From contig RXJD01000022.1 in the NCBI GenBank assembly GCA_003987775.1, positions 123,590 through 187,589 on the forward strand: a DNA stretch of 64,000 nt, written 5' to 3'. Shown here in pieces: positions 1 to 7,575 of this stretch. The notes below the pieces were generated by a model. That model did not search any database. It was not told where the DNA came from and saw only the letters and a list, made by a program, of their open reading frames with translations. The stretch's first letter is position 1, and each line of letters opens with the position of its first letter. Source of the stretch: Mycobacterium sp. (GTDB lineage: Bacteria; Actinomycetota; Actinomycetes; Mycobacteriales; Mycobacteriaceae). Both the position numbers and the translations under genes were made by a program.

Positions 1-49
1 CCCACTTTCGCTGCAATTGTTCAAAGGGCAATCGGTACGAGGTCGCGCT

Positions 50-199
50 ATGACCGGGCAGACAGGTCGTGTGGTCAATCGGAAACAGCCGCACGACAAG
101 AAGCCCAAGGACGCGAGCATTCCGCAGCCGGACCACACCGAGAAAGACGCGGTGCTTCAGCGCCTCAAAGAAAGGACCTCCGATGACCGACCGCGATGA
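50..199 (+). CDS. small hypothetical protein of the integrated element
   Basis: A 49-residue, very hydrophilic, lysine- and arginine-rich peptide with no recognisable domain. The ATG at 50 has a GAGG box seven bases upstream and its stop overlaps the start region of the next gene, as in a phage early operon. The same frame is open to the left edge of the window, so the true start may lie outside it and this may be the end of a longer gene. Function unknown; the call rests on frame, ribosome site and tight packing with the next gene. Confidence 0.4.
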   Translation: MTGQTGRVVNRKQPHDKKPKDASIPQPDHTEKDAVLQRLKERTSDDRPR

Positions 200-524
200 A
201 CGGTTCTTCTCGATGGACTTAGACGCGCCGTGGGATCACCAAGTCGAGGGCTACACATTCGTGCCGCCCGGTATCGGCTGGGCGTGGGATACCACACCCG
301 AACATCCGCCGCATAAGGCGAAGCCGTGCCCAGAATGCGATGAGGCCTCAGAGCCACGACGCAGGTTCGAGTTCGAGCCCGAGGAGCGTATGCCGGGCGG
401 TAGTGCTTGGGCGGTCGGTGTGGGCGTATTTACGTGGGTCTGCCCAGAGCACGGTGAGTTCGTAGGCGAAGTCATCGAACGATTACCAAAGGCTCCACGC
501 AATGGCCGGGTGGTGATCAGGTGA
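183..524 (+). CDS. hypothetical protein with paired Cys zinc-binding motifs
   Basis: A 113-residue protein starting at an ATG preceded by AAAGGA. It contains CPEC near residue 47 and CPEH near residue 93, so the four ligands could form a zinc ribbon. The spacing between the halves is rich in Glu and Arg. I do not recognise the family. It overlaps the previous frame by 17 bases and ends in a GTGA overlap with the next gene, so the three first genes look co-transcribed. Small zinc-ribbon proteins of this kind are common in actinophage accessory regions; no function is assigned. Confidence 0.65.
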   Translation: MTDRDERFFSMDLDAPWDHQVEGYTFVPPGIGWAWDTTPEHPPHKAKPCPECDEASEPRRRFEFEPEERMPGGSAWAVGVGVFTWVCPEHGEFVGEVIERLPKAPRNGRVVIR

Positions 525-745
525 GCACAACCGAGGTCCTCGTCTTGCTACGCGGCGACGAATTGCCCCAGTGCTCCGAGTGCTGCGCGCCGGTGTTCGC
601 GTCCCATTCCCGGTACTACGCGAATGACCAGACCTATTACCTCAAGGCCGAAATCGAGTGCGAGCGAGGACATATCCATACCTACGTGCAGTCGCCGCAG
701 CCTCTGACAGATGAAATGAGGGAACTACTCAATGAGAACGAATGA
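521..745 (+). CDS. small zinc-ribbon-like protein
   Basis: A 74-residue protein starting at GTG inside the stop of the preceding gene (GTGA). It has a CSECC group near residue 18 and a second group with Cys and His (CERGHIH) about 30 residues later, which fits a small zinc ribbon. Its end overlaps the start of the HNH gene by 14 bases, so translation is probably coupled. No family name can be assigned from sequence alone. It is one of four small Cys-rich proteins in this element. Confidence 0.65.
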   Translation: MSTTEVLVLLRGDELPQCSECCAPVFASHSRYYANDQTYYLKAEIECERGHIHTYVQSPQPLTDEMRELLNENE

Positions 746-1046
746 CAGCTCCGGTTGGGACTGGCACCGGATTCAGAGACGCACACTCGCCCGCAACCAG
801 CGCGAGAATGAGGGTCGATGCCAGGCCGGATTCGAAGGCTGCGAGGGCATCGCGGTCGAGGTCCACCACCGTGTGGAACGGATCGACGGAGGTACCGACC
901 ACGACTCCAACTTGGTCGCGATCTGCGACGCGTGCCACACGAGGCTCACCGTCGAAGCGAACCAGGTCCGAGCGCAGAAACGTGCAGCCGCCAAGAAGGC
1001 GGCCAAGAGGAAGAACCATCCAGGAAGGAAAGACAGGTATGCCTAG
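732..1046 (+). CDS. HNH endonuclease
   Basis: A 104-residue HNH-family nuclease. The core shows VHHR near residue 44 (the catalytic HH pair), a D-x-N segment (DHDSNL, residues 56-61) and a zinc-binding C-x2-C-H group (CDACH, near residue 66), with a Lys/Arg-rich tail. Small HNH proteins of about this size in phages often sit beside terminase and help packaging; in satellites they can act in DNA processing or interference with a helper. Here the neighbour is a replication ATPase, not a terminase, so a packaging role cannot be claimed. The gene overlaps both neighbours, in line with one operon. Confidence 0.85.
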   Translation: MRTNDSSGWDWHRIQRRTLARNQRENEGRCQAGFEGCEGIAVEVHHRVERIDGGTDHDSNLVAICDACHTRLTVEANQVRAQKRAAAKKAAKRKNHPGRKDRYA

Positions 1047-2325
1047 CGACGCTGTGACGACCGATCACGCGCACGATGCGCAATCCCTTGCAACACAACC
1101 GAAAGACGCTCAGGAGGGACCTCAGGGCATGAAAACGATCACCTACGACGAACACGTGGCGCGGTTGCAGCGGCTGCGCGACGACGAGGCCGTCCGAGAC
1201 GACTCTGAGGAGTTCCGCGCAGCCGCATGGTTCTACGACCTGGACATGTTCGTCACCAACGAGGAAATCCAACGGGTATGGGATCGCCAGCCCATCGAGA
1301 AGCCGGTGGTTGACGCAGAGGCCGACGAGGCTAAGGAACTCCGGGCCGAGTTTGGATTTGAGCGCCTCGATGAGGACGAGGACGAGGACGAGACGGAATG
1401 GCTATACAACAAGCTGATTCCAGCCGGTGGATACTACGGGAACTGGTCCGCGACTGAGGGACTGGGCAAGAGTGGATTGGCGCAGGACGTGTCCGTGCAG
1501 ATGGTGCTCGACATGGTGCAACTCGACGACGGTGACGATGACGTAGTGCCGAGACCTCGCGTGCTGTACTTCGACTTCGAGAATCCAACGGCCACCTACA
1601 AGCGCCGAGCGCGGATGATGCCGTACGGACGCCTGAGCGACGTTCAGAAGCGCTTGTTTTACAAGCGGGTGAACACGGGCGACATTCGTAAGCTGGATAC
1701 GTACGAGGGCGGTCAGGACGTGCTGCGCTGGGCGCTGCGCTGCGAGGCGGATCTGGTCGTCATCGACACCAAGACCAGTTCCGTCGAGGGCCGCAACAAT
1801 CAGGATTCCACTGAGTACGACTTCTACACGCACACGGTGCGCCCGATGACTGAGGTCGGGATAACCGTTCTGGTCATCGACCACTCGAATCCGTCGGACC
1901 TGAAAAGGCCGGGTGGTTCGAAAGCCAAAACCCAGAAACTCGACTTCCTCTGGACAGTGGAGAAGCTGCGGGAGTATCGGAATGAGGCCGGCGAGCTGGA
2001 AGTCACCGACCTGGTAATGACGCTGCGCAAGGACCGGGCGAACACGATGCCACCCAAGATCTACATCCGGCGTACGTCGAATCCGTACCAGCATGAGTTG
2101 TCGCTGAAGCCGTTCAAAGCGCTGACGACGGCGACAACGGCCCACACCGAGGCGAGCAGCGACGACCGCGTCATGGAATTGCTCAAGGCGAAGTACCCCG
2201 ACCGCAAGGTCGGTATCAACGAGGGCTACGCGTACCTGAAGGACCAAGGCATCAAGGGCGACACGTCCAAGCTCAAAGCTCAGGTACGAGCTTTCAGGGA
2301 CGAACCAGGTGGTTTGAACGAATGA
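1039..2325 (+). CDS. RecA-fold replication ATPase (AAA_25 / RepA-like)
   Basis: A 428-residue protein; the ATG at 1039 is chosen because AGGAAGG lies about ten bases upstream and it overlaps the HNH stop. Residues around 145-155 carry a Walker A motif (TEGLGKSG), a Walker B strand follows at LVVIDTK, and a third hydrophobic strand ends in VIDHSN, the pattern of the RecA-like AAA_25 ATPases used as helicases or helicase loaders by plasmids and phage satellites. The N-terminal 110 residues are acidic and unassigned; the C-terminus could bind DNA. The nine-copy repeat array begins inside its last codons, suggesting that this protein acts at that origin. No primase motif is visible. Confidence 0.8.
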   Translation: MPSDAVTTDHAHDAQSLATQPKDAQEGPQGMKTITYDEHVARLQRLRDDEAVRDDSEEFRAAAWFYDLDMFVTNEEIQRVWDRQPIEKPVVDAEADEAKELRAEFGFERLDEDEDEDETEWLYNKLIPAGGYYGNWSATEGLGKSGLAQDVSVQMVLDMVQLDDGDDDVVPRPRVLYFDFENPTATYKRRARMMPYGRLSDVQKRLFYKRVNTGDIRKLDTYEGGQDVLRWALRCEADLVVIDTKTSSVEGRNNQDSTEYDFYTHTVRPMTEVGITVLVIDHSNPSDLKRPGGSKAKTQKLDFLWTVEKLREYRNEAGELEVTDLVMTLRKDRANTMPPKIYIRRTSNPYQHELSLKPFKALTTATTAHTEASSDDRVMELLKAKYPDRKVGINEGYAYLKDQGIKGDTSKLKAQVRAFRDEPGGLNE

Positions 2326-2447
2326 CCTCGCAAACCAGTTCAAACCACTTCGTCAAACCAGTTTGAACGTTTGCCAAACCAGTCAAACCACCCGGAGCCC
2401 TTTTCGCACGTCAGTGGTGGTTTGACCCGGTGGTTTGAAGTGGTTTG
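2310..2447. repeat. iteron array, candidate replication origin of the element
   Basis: The heptamer CAAACCA occurs at 2331, 2341, 2354, 2375 and 2384, and its reverse complement TGGTTTG at 2418, 2431, 2441, plus one at 2310 inside the end of the ATPase gene. Outer copies are mirror-symmetric: starts at 2331, 2341 and 2354 (steps of 10 and 13) match ends at 2447, 2437 and 2424 (steps of 10 and 13) around a centre near 2389. An AT-rich stretch follows at 2449-2467. Repeats phased near helical turns, next to a replication ATPase and an AT-rich segment, are the usual form of an iteron origin. They could instead be operator sites for a repressor. Confidence 0.7.
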
Positions 2448-2493
2448 CGTAAAGATCTTTTATTTACTGGGACATGTAAACGTTTCGGAGGTT

Positions 2494-2513
2494 GCATTGT
2501 ACGTAGTACATGC
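2494..2513. promoter_or_regulatory. inverted repeat, possible operator
   Basis: A dyad of the form GCAT-(T)GTAC-gta-GTACATGC lies in the non-coding stretch between the iteron array and the next gene. The arms match over eight bases with one unpaired T. It has no T-run, so it is not a typical terminator; an operator or part of the origin is more likely. The rest of 2448-2646 holds the AT-rich segment and the ribosome site of the next gene and no convincing coding frame. Confidence 0.4.
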
Positions 2514-2646
2514 ACCACCTCACGAACAAGTCGGCGAAAAACTAGAGGATTAAAGATTAACGAAATCGCCTCGTGTGGGGATGGAAATTGCTTACCCGCG
2601 CGCGAGAACCCTCGTCGTAATATTGAGTGAAAGGAGCGACAACGAA

Positions 2647-2916
2647 ATGGCTATTTTAAGAAGACTGAAAAATCTTCAACCCGTGTATCGGCATAAAGGC
2701 CGTGTAATCGACGTACCCGACGAAATGCTCTGCCTCGATTGCCGGACTCCCGTCGTGTGGGTCGAGGACGATTTGACCGTGAGTCGGATCTATCACGACT
2801 CGACCTGTATTCAGGTGAAGCTCGGGCGAGGCGAGGTCGCACCGACAGGACGGCGTAAGCCGATCGACCACGCTTGGCCCACCGAACTCGACATCTCGAA
2901 CGCGAAGCGCCCATGA
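2647..2916 (+). CDS. small Cys/His protein of the element
   Basis: An 89-residue basic protein beginning at ATG 2647, preceded by GAAAGGAG. It contains CLDC near residue 29 and a downstream HDSTC group, so a zinc ribbon is plausible. The N-terminus is rich in Arg and Lys. It overlaps the next gene by four bases (ATGA). An upstream in-frame start at 2575 exists but lacks a ribosome site. Family and function are not recognised; position after the putative origin suggests a second operon that leads to the capsid gene. Confidence 0.65.
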   Translation: MAILRRLKNLQPVYRHKGRVIDVPDEMLCLDCRTPVVWVEDDLTVSRIYHDSTCIQVKLGRGEVAPTGRRKPIDHAWPTELDISNAKRP

Positions 2917-3185
2917 TTTGCGAACAGCACGGCATCGAACACTCGCAGCGATTTCCGTGCGCGGAATACGAGCGATACAGGAAGCTCACGGCGAAGGCGG
3001 CTAGCGTCACCGAGCACGAGACGCGGCCCATAGAAGACCCGAACGTTGAAGGCTTGCTCGGATTGGAGCAAGTCGAGATCGGCAAGCACGAGGCTGGTTG
3101 GACGGGCAACAGCGAAGTGGTGCAGCTCGATGACGAGGACGAGATGCGACGCTGGCGCTTCACGCGTCCCGGACAGTACGAATAG
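2913..3185 (+). CDS. hypothetical protein of the element
   Basis: A 90-residue protein whose ATG overlaps the preceding stop. The first 20 residues hold two Cys and two His (ICEQHGIEHS, then FPCAEY), suggesting metal binding; the remainder is acidic and mixed-charge with a Trp/Arg-rich end. No known domain is visible. Tight coupling to the preceding gene supports that it is translated. It could be a small accessory or regulatory protein of the element. Confidence 0.6.
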   Translation: MICEQHGIEHSQRFPCAEYERYRKLTAKAASVTEHETRPIEDPNVEGLLGLEQVEIGKHEAGWTGNSEVVQLDDEDEMRRWRFTRPGQYE

Positions 3186-3549
3186 AGGTACCTCAGCGCG
3201 TCTGTGCGATCCGAACAATTGCGACGTTGGGGAATCGTCGTGGGGGAAATGTAGACGCCGCAGAATCGCGCTGAGACCCGGATCGCCGCACCATTGCCCA
3301 ACAATTTTCCGGCGCGTAATGTCGCCGGCACGCGCACCGAAGCGGTAATTCGGGGTCCAGCATTAGGACGTTAAAGCGAATGCGCCTGACGAGGTTTACA
3401 ACGGCATAATCGAATAGTCCCATGAGCGCAAACCTGGGCACTGCGCTATGACCCGCTGATCCTGAACAGCGCGAGGCGATGGGAAACCCAAAGGCAACTA
3501 ATGGGTGTGGCATTGAGCTGCGCTCAAACTCATCGAAAGAACTGAGGCA
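3186..3549. other. non-coding stretch before the capsid gene
   Basis: A 364-base gap with no convincing coding frame. It contains a distant inverted repeat (CTCAGCGCG near 3187-3200 and CGCGCTGAG near 3267-3280), a small hairpin TTGAGC-tgc-GCTCAA at 3513-3527, and the GAGG ribosome site of the capsid gene. It may carry the late promoter and perhaps a packaging signal, but nothing in the sequence proves either. Confidence 0.4.
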
Positions 3550-4392
3550 ATGACAAATCTCGTAACCGAATCAGGCGCATGGGGCCTCGACGTATTGGGG
3601 TTGCAGCCCCTCGACGTCATTCCCGATGCGCTGATCATGACGTGCTCGACCAGGGCCGGAACGGTCGAAGGCGACGCACCAGCGGTCAAGATTCCGCTCA
3701 TCCGACTGGACGACGACGTGCATCCCGTGCGCGAGGGCGCCGAGATTCCCGAGGCCAATCCCGACCGAGACGAAGCCACGGTGATCACCAACAAGGTGGC
3801 GGTTCTCGTGAAGACTTCGAGGGAGCAACTGGCACAGCCTGATGCCCTCACGGTCATCACTCACGAGATCCGGCGTGCGTTGACCTACCGGGCGGACTTC
3901 ATGTTCGCGGCACAGCCAGCCCCGGCGGTCGGTGAAAGCTGGCCCCCAGCTGGCTTGCTGGCTCGTGCGTCGGCTGCCGGTGACATCGTGGACAACCTCG
4001 ATGCTCTCGTGGATGCGGTGGCCCTCATCGAATCGACGCCGGGTGGACAGGCCTCGCACATTCTGGCTCACCCGCTGGCGTACTCGGCCATCCGCAAGTA
4101 CAAGACGGCAACGAACTCGAACGTGAGTCTCGTGGGAGCGGGAACCGAGGCAGGGCCGAAGACCTTGCTCGATCTGCCCGTGATCACGCGTGCGGCGCTG
4201 CCTCCCGACGTGGTGATGGTTCTCGACAAGAGCCAGGTCCTGAGCGCTTACGGCGACGTGCTCGTGAACCGTTCGGATCATGCGGCGTTCAGCAGCGACT
4301 CGGTGATGCTTCGCGCGACCTACAGGTTCGGCATCACGCTGGTGGATCAGGACGCTGTGCAGGTACTGCAGGTTCCTGAACCCACGCCGTAA
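3550..4392 (+). CDS. HK97-fold major capsid protein
   Basis: A 280-residue protein of the HK97 gp5-like capsid family. Typical features are the segment PVREGAEIPEANP near residue 60 (E-loop/P-domain region), the following KVAVLVKTSREQL, and a C-terminal beta-rich stretch with FGITLVDQDAVQVL. It starts directly with the core fold, so the roughly 100-residue scaffolding delta domain seen at the N-terminus of HK97 gp5 is absent, and no protease gene is adjacent. In satellites such as capsid-forming PICIs, and in M. tuberculosis phiRv1/phiRv2, a single capsid gene is likewise found in a small element. The start is supported by GAGG upstream. Confidence 0.85.
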   Translation: MTNLVTESGAWGLDVLGLQPLDVIPDALIMTCSTRAGTVEGDAPAVKIPLIRLDDDVHPVREGAEIPEANPDRDEATVITNKVAVLVKTSREQLAQPDALTVITHEIRRALTYRADFMFAAQPAPAVGESWPPAGLLARASAAGDIVDNLDALVDAVALIESTPGGQASHILAHPLAYSAIRKYKTATNSNVSLVGAGTEAGPKTLLDLPVITRAALPPDVVMVLDKSQVLSAYGDVLVNRSDHAAFSSDSVMLRATYRFGITLVDQDAVQVLQVPEPTP

Positions 4393-4449
4393 CAATTGTC
4401 CTGTTCCGGAATTTCGCGTTGGAGATCGCACTTTCGCCGGAGTAGGCAA

Positions 4450-4506
4450 AGGGAAGGCCTGGGTGTACTCAAGGTTGTCGGGCCCATCGGCACCCAGGTC
4501 TTCCCT
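4450..4506 (+). terminator. long inverted repeat after the capsid gene
   Basis: Arms 4450-4465 and 4491-4506 are complementary at 15 of 16 positions, with a 25-base loop. It lies 58 bases after the capsid stop and fits a terminator of the Rho-independent type without a strong T-run, which is usual in mycobacteria. A structural or packaging role is an alternative. The remaining bases between 4393 and 4702 show no convincing gene. Confidence 0.6.
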
Positions 4507-4702
4507 CCCCAATCTCATATCTGGTGCTGCACCGCGTTTTCCTTTTCCTTTCCGCGATGCGCCCACCTCGAACGGTGATAGGTCTGCCCAACATCGAACC
4601 TATTGCCGTTCTTGGTAGGTACCCAACGTCTCAGGTGTGGACAGAACCTTCAGCACGCCCATCGCACGTATCGGGATACGTTGTGCTGCCGCATGATTGC
4701 TG

Positions 4703-4731
4703 TTGGGTTGTACGCGTCAACGCCTTAGGAT
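4703..4731 (+). promoter_or_regulatory. leaderless promoter
   Basis: TTGGGT at 4703 and TAGGAT at 4726 are separated by 17 bases, and TAGGAT ends six bases before the ATG at 4738. Transcription would then begin at or next to the start codon, giving a leaderless message, a common class in mycobacteria. No ribosome site precedes that ATG. Confidence 0.6.
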
Positions 4732-4737
4732 AGAAGC

Positions 4738-4947
4738 ATGACGAACACGACGAACACCCTCGAAATCTACTCGATCAACGATGCCGACGAATCCGATCCT
4801 GATCCCATCATGACGGGCTCACACGACGACATGATCCGCATGTTTGGCGATGTTTCCCTTGACTTCCTGTACGACGACGAAGGCACCAACGTCTACAACA
4901 TCGTGCGCCCCGATGGCGTCGTGATCGGTGTCGCGTACAACGTTTAA
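4738..4947 (+). CDS. small acidic hypothetical protein
   Basis: A 69-residue acidic protein (many Asp and Glu) with a C-terminal hydrophobic strand pattern. It begins at an ATG with a well-placed leaderless promoter and ends before a hairpin, so it forms a single-gene transcription unit between the capsid gene and the oppositely oriented integration genes. Such isolated, strongly promoted small acidic genes in prophage-like elements sometimes encode DNA mimics or repressor antagonists, but that is speculation; no domain is recognised. Confidence 0.65.
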   Translation: MTNTTNTLEIYSINDADESDPDPIMTGSHDDMIRMFGDVSLDFLYDDEGTNVYNIVRPDGVVIGVAYNV

Positions 4948-4966
4948 CTGTCCACACCAACCCACC

Positions 4967-5000
4967 AAGGCCCGCTCGCCAATATGCGTGAGTGGGTCTT
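4967..5000 (+). terminator. hairpin terminator after the small acidic gene
   Basis: A stem of about 11 pairs (AAGGCCCGCTC with GAGTGGGTCTT, two G-U pairs) and a short loop begins 20 bases after the stop at 4947. It probably separates this unit from the convergent minus-strand genes. The rest of 4948-5255 holds a second GC-rich repeat (GACCCC...GGGGTC near 5032-5057) and no clear gene. Confidence 0.55.
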
Positions 5001-5255
5001 CGTGTAGTCGCGTGTGGAAGTGACCCCTGGGGGTAGCAGGGGGGGTCCTGCCTTCCCGCCGCGGAGAGGCTTTGGCGCCGACGCTCGCTACAGATTCCCC
5101 AGCTTTTAATTCGAAGGCTTGATATACCGGCGATTCCGGGTCTCACCATGCCCTATGAGCTTGAACTCGCACCGTTGCATCCTCGACCTCACTGCGGTAT
5201 TCGCGTGTGGGCGCTCAGCGCGCTTGTGCGCGTCTGCGGCCGCGTTCGCGTGTGA

Positions 5256-5480
5256 TTACGCGTGCGACGACGTTTCGGGCGTTAGAACCGACCTCAGGTA
5301 CCCGCGATTGCGTGTCTTCAGGTGCTCGGCGAGCGCGACGACTTGCTCAGGCGCGAACAGGTACGGCCCGCCTCGGCGCTGACGCTGTAGGTACCACCTC
5401 ATGCCCGTTGTCCTGATCACCCGGTAGATCGTGCGTTCGGTAACCCCAAGTGCCGCAGCCGTTTCGTACGTCGTCATCAT
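5256..5480 (-). CDS. helix-turn-helix protein, excisionase-like
   Basis: A 74-residue protein starting at tandem ATG codons (5480 or 5477). Residues 5-20 (YETAAALGVTERTIYR) form a MerR/excisionase type helix-turn-helix, followed by a basic wing. Proteins of this size and fold beside a serine integrase are usually recombination directionality factors or regulators. It is the third gene from the attachment end, on the same strand as the integrase. Longer upstream frames to 5660 run antisense over the next gene and lack support. Either this or the next protein could be the directionality factor. Confidence 0.7.
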   Translation of the reverse strand: MMTTYETAAALGVTERTIYRVIRTTGMRWYLQRQRRGGPYLFAPEQVVALAEHLKTRNRGYLRSVLTPETSSHA

Positions 5481-5554
5481 GGCGGCATTGTGCGCTAGGC
5501 GATATACCAAGAAACCCCGTGTCGCGGGGACACAGGGCTCCTGGGTGTGGGACG

Positions 5555-5866
5555 TTACGAGGCCTCGGCGTCCTCGACGGGCGTGGCGTCGTCGGCTTTC
5601 TGTGCGGCGACTTTGGCTTCGGCCTTCGCCTTCTTCGAGGCGGTGCGGTCGGCGACCCACTTGGGATAGGCCTTCTTGATCGCGGCGACGTTCGCCTTCG
5701 TGAACACGTACGACTTGCCGTCACGCGACGACAGGCCTTCACCGGCAGCGCGCAGGAACACGCGCAGTTCCTTGGCGGTGATGCCCAGGGCCTCGGCGGC
5801 GTCCTTGGTCGTGAGGTTCGCGGGAGCGGTCATGACGGTTCCTTTCGTTGGGGTGTTCGTCGTCAT
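5555..5866 (-). CDS. small DNA-binding protein, candidate regulator or directionality factor
   Basis: A 103-residue protein with a helix-turn-helix-like segment (TTKDAAEALGITAKEL, residues 19-34) and an Ala/Lys-rich tail that resembles histone-like or Lsr2-type DNA-binding tails. Two starts are possible: ATG 5866, placed six bases after TAGCGT (leaderless), and ATG 5833, preceded by AAAGGA. Both may be used. The first codons (MTTN) and the bases just upstream resemble those of the integrase gene. Its location between integrase and the excisionase-like gene points to control of integration or excision. Confidence 0.7.
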   Translation of the reverse strand: MTTNTPTKGTVMTAPANLTTKDAAEALGITAKELRVFLRAAGEGLSSRDGKSYVFTKANVAAIKKAYPKWVADRTASKKAKAEAKVAAQKADDATPVEDAEAS

Positions 5867-5872
5867 GTACCT

Positions 5873-5878
5873 ACGCTA
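5873..5878 (-). promoter_or_regulatory. -10 box of a leaderless promoter
   Basis: On the minus strand TAGCGT lies six bases before ATG 5866. The bases between box and start match those before the integrase start closely (AGGTAC in both), so the two genes may have arisen from, or share, one promoter design. No clear -35 box is seen. Confidence 0.45.
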
Positions 5879-5923
5879 AGACAGCGACCGTCCGCCTCCA
5901 TACTCCTACCGGCGGTAGACTTT

Positions 5924-7567
5924 TCACTCCCCGTCGTCATCAGGGAGGGAGCCCTCGGACAAGGCGGCCACGATGTCGCCGAGCGGTCCCAGGAGCATGT
6001 CGGCGTCGAGGTCCAGCGTCAGGTCGCCGACTTGGTTGAACTCATCGACCACGATTCGCCCGTTGTCGCCGGAGTGTGAGCGCCACTCGTACCGAAATCC
6101 GTACTGGCGCAACCAGATGTTCTTCTCCTCGTCGGACGCGTCAGCCCACCAGTCGGCGAGTGTTTCGCCGGTCGGTTCGTACACCCATCCGGGCGGTTGC
6201 GAAGGCACAGAGGCCAATTCGGTTTGACGGGTGGTCAGGTGTGCCAGCCGTTCATCGAGAAGTGCGCGTTGGGTAGTGCCACGCTTGAACTGTCCTGTAC
6301 CGATCACTTCGGCAATGTCCGTTAGCGCGGCGTCGATCTCGCTCAGCTCGTCCGTGTGGTCATTGCCGGCGAACCACACCCGTCGCTTGCGTTCGAGCGG
6401 GCCCATGTTCTGAAGGATCTGGCGCTCGACCTCGGCGTCCGCGTAGTCCAGCGCAATCGTCTTGTTGCCACATGCTTGCACCGACGAACCTTGATGAGAT
6501 GCACAGCGATACCGGGGCTTTCGACCTGGGCCGCCCTTCAATCGGTACGCGGGTGATCCGCATACGCCGCAGTAGATGATCCGAAGCAAGAGCCCCGTCG
6601 TTCTCGATGTCGGGTCGCTGCGTACCTCGCGAGTTTCCAACTCTGCCTGCACGCGCTGGAACACGTCTCTGGAGAGAATGGGTTCAGCCCTGACCACAGG
6701 CGATCCATCGTCGCCGCGGACGAGCACGTCGTCACCGAACAGTTTGTGGCCCTTTGCGTCACGCTGAGGTCGTCCGTGAGCGTCTGTCAGCTGTTCACGC
6801 GACACAACACGCCCGAGGAGCGTTTGGCTCGTCAGAAACGCTTTCAGGCGCGACGAGTGCCAGGCGTAGCCCTTGGGGTCTCGGCCCTGATGCGCGGCGA
6901 ACGCATCCCGGGGAGTCGGGACTCTCCGCCTGGTGAGGTCATGAGCGATAGCGCGGAGGGGTTCGCCAGCGAGTACACGCTCGACTACCTCTCGGATGAC
7001 TTCGACCTGGGCGGCGTCCTGCACCAGTCGCCAATCGCCGGAGTCGTCGCGGACGGGCACGTATCCGAAGGGCGGTACGCCACCCCTGTACTTACCCTTG
7101 GAGAAGTTGTGCTTGAACGCCGACGCGTTGCGCTCGCGGATGGCTTCGAGCTCCATTTGAGCCACGGTGCCCATGAGGGCGATGACCACAGGCGCGAATG
7201 GGGAGGACGTGTCGAAGTGAGGTTCTGTCGCTGACACGACGAGCTTGCCGTGGTCGTCAGCCCAGTGCATCAGTTCTTGCAGATGACGAATCGACCTGGT
7301 GAGTCGATCCACGCGGTACACCACGATGACATCGAAGGCGTGATGCTCCTGGGTGAGCCATCGTGCGAGGTGTGGTCGTTTCTTGAGGTCGAACGGATTG
7401 ACGGCGCCCGAGATGTCCAGGTCTTCGGCGATGCCTACTTCCTCGTATCCGCGCTGCTTGCACACCTCGCGACAGTCCTTGAGCTGGCGCTCTGGGCTGG
7501 TCGTCGCATCGGTGACTCGCGAGAGGCGTATCACTATCAGTGCGCGGAGTGGTCTGTTCGTCGTCAT
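5924..7567 (-). CDS. large serine integrase
   Basis: A 547-residue large serine recombinase. The resolvase domain occupies residues 8-155 with the catalytic Ser16 in IRLSRV and the conserved YRVDRLTRS segment near residue 84. A recombinase domain follows (GGVPPFGY near 165), then a zinc ribbon with CGVC and later Cys residues near 360-390, and a C-terminal coiled region. Such enzymes join attP and attB in one direction and need a small directionality factor for excision. The gene ends the element, 40 bases from the broken pilin gene, which places the right attachment site directly upstream of it. The start is supported by a leaderless promoter. Confidence 0.95.
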   Translation of the reverse strand: MTTNRPLRALIVIRLSRVTDATTSPERQLKDCREVCKQRGYEEVGIAEDLDISGAVNPFDLKKRPHLARWLTQEHHAFDVIVVYRVDRLTRSIRHLQELMHWADDHGKLVVSATEPHFDTSSPFAPVVIALMGTVAQMELEAIRERNASAFKHNFSKGKYRGGVPPFGYVPVRDDSGDWRLVQDAAQVEVIREVVERVLAGEPLRAIAHDLTRRRVPTPRDAFAAHQGRDPKGYAWHSSRLKAFLTSQTLLGRVVSREQLTDAHGRPQRDAKGHKLFGDDVLVRGDDGSPVVRAEPILSRDVFQRVQAELETREVRSDPTSRTTGLLLRIIYCGVCGSPAYRLKGGPGRKPRYRCASHQGSSVQACGNKTIALDYADAEVERQILQNMGPLERKRRVWFAGNDHTDELSEIDAALTDIAEVIGTGQFKRGTTQRALLDERLAHLTTRQTELASVPSQPPGWVYEPTGETLADWWADASDEEKNIWLRQYGFRYEWRSHSGDNGRIVVDEFNQVGDLTLDLDADMLLGPLGDIVAALSEGSLPDDDGE

Positions 7568-7575
7568 GTACCTGC

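Noticed and set aside
1402-2343. Long minus-strand reading frame opposite the replication ATPase gene
   Set aside because: It is antisense to a gene with clear Walker motifs, has no ribosome site and no recognisable protein; a GC-bias artefact.
2310-2447. CRISPR array
   Set aside because: Repeats are seven bases long with irregular spacing and both orientations; no CRISPR-length repeats or cas genes are present anywhere in the window.
2371-2630. Two small plus-strand frames in the iteron region
   Set aside because: They run through the repeats, lack ribosome sites and have no coding character.
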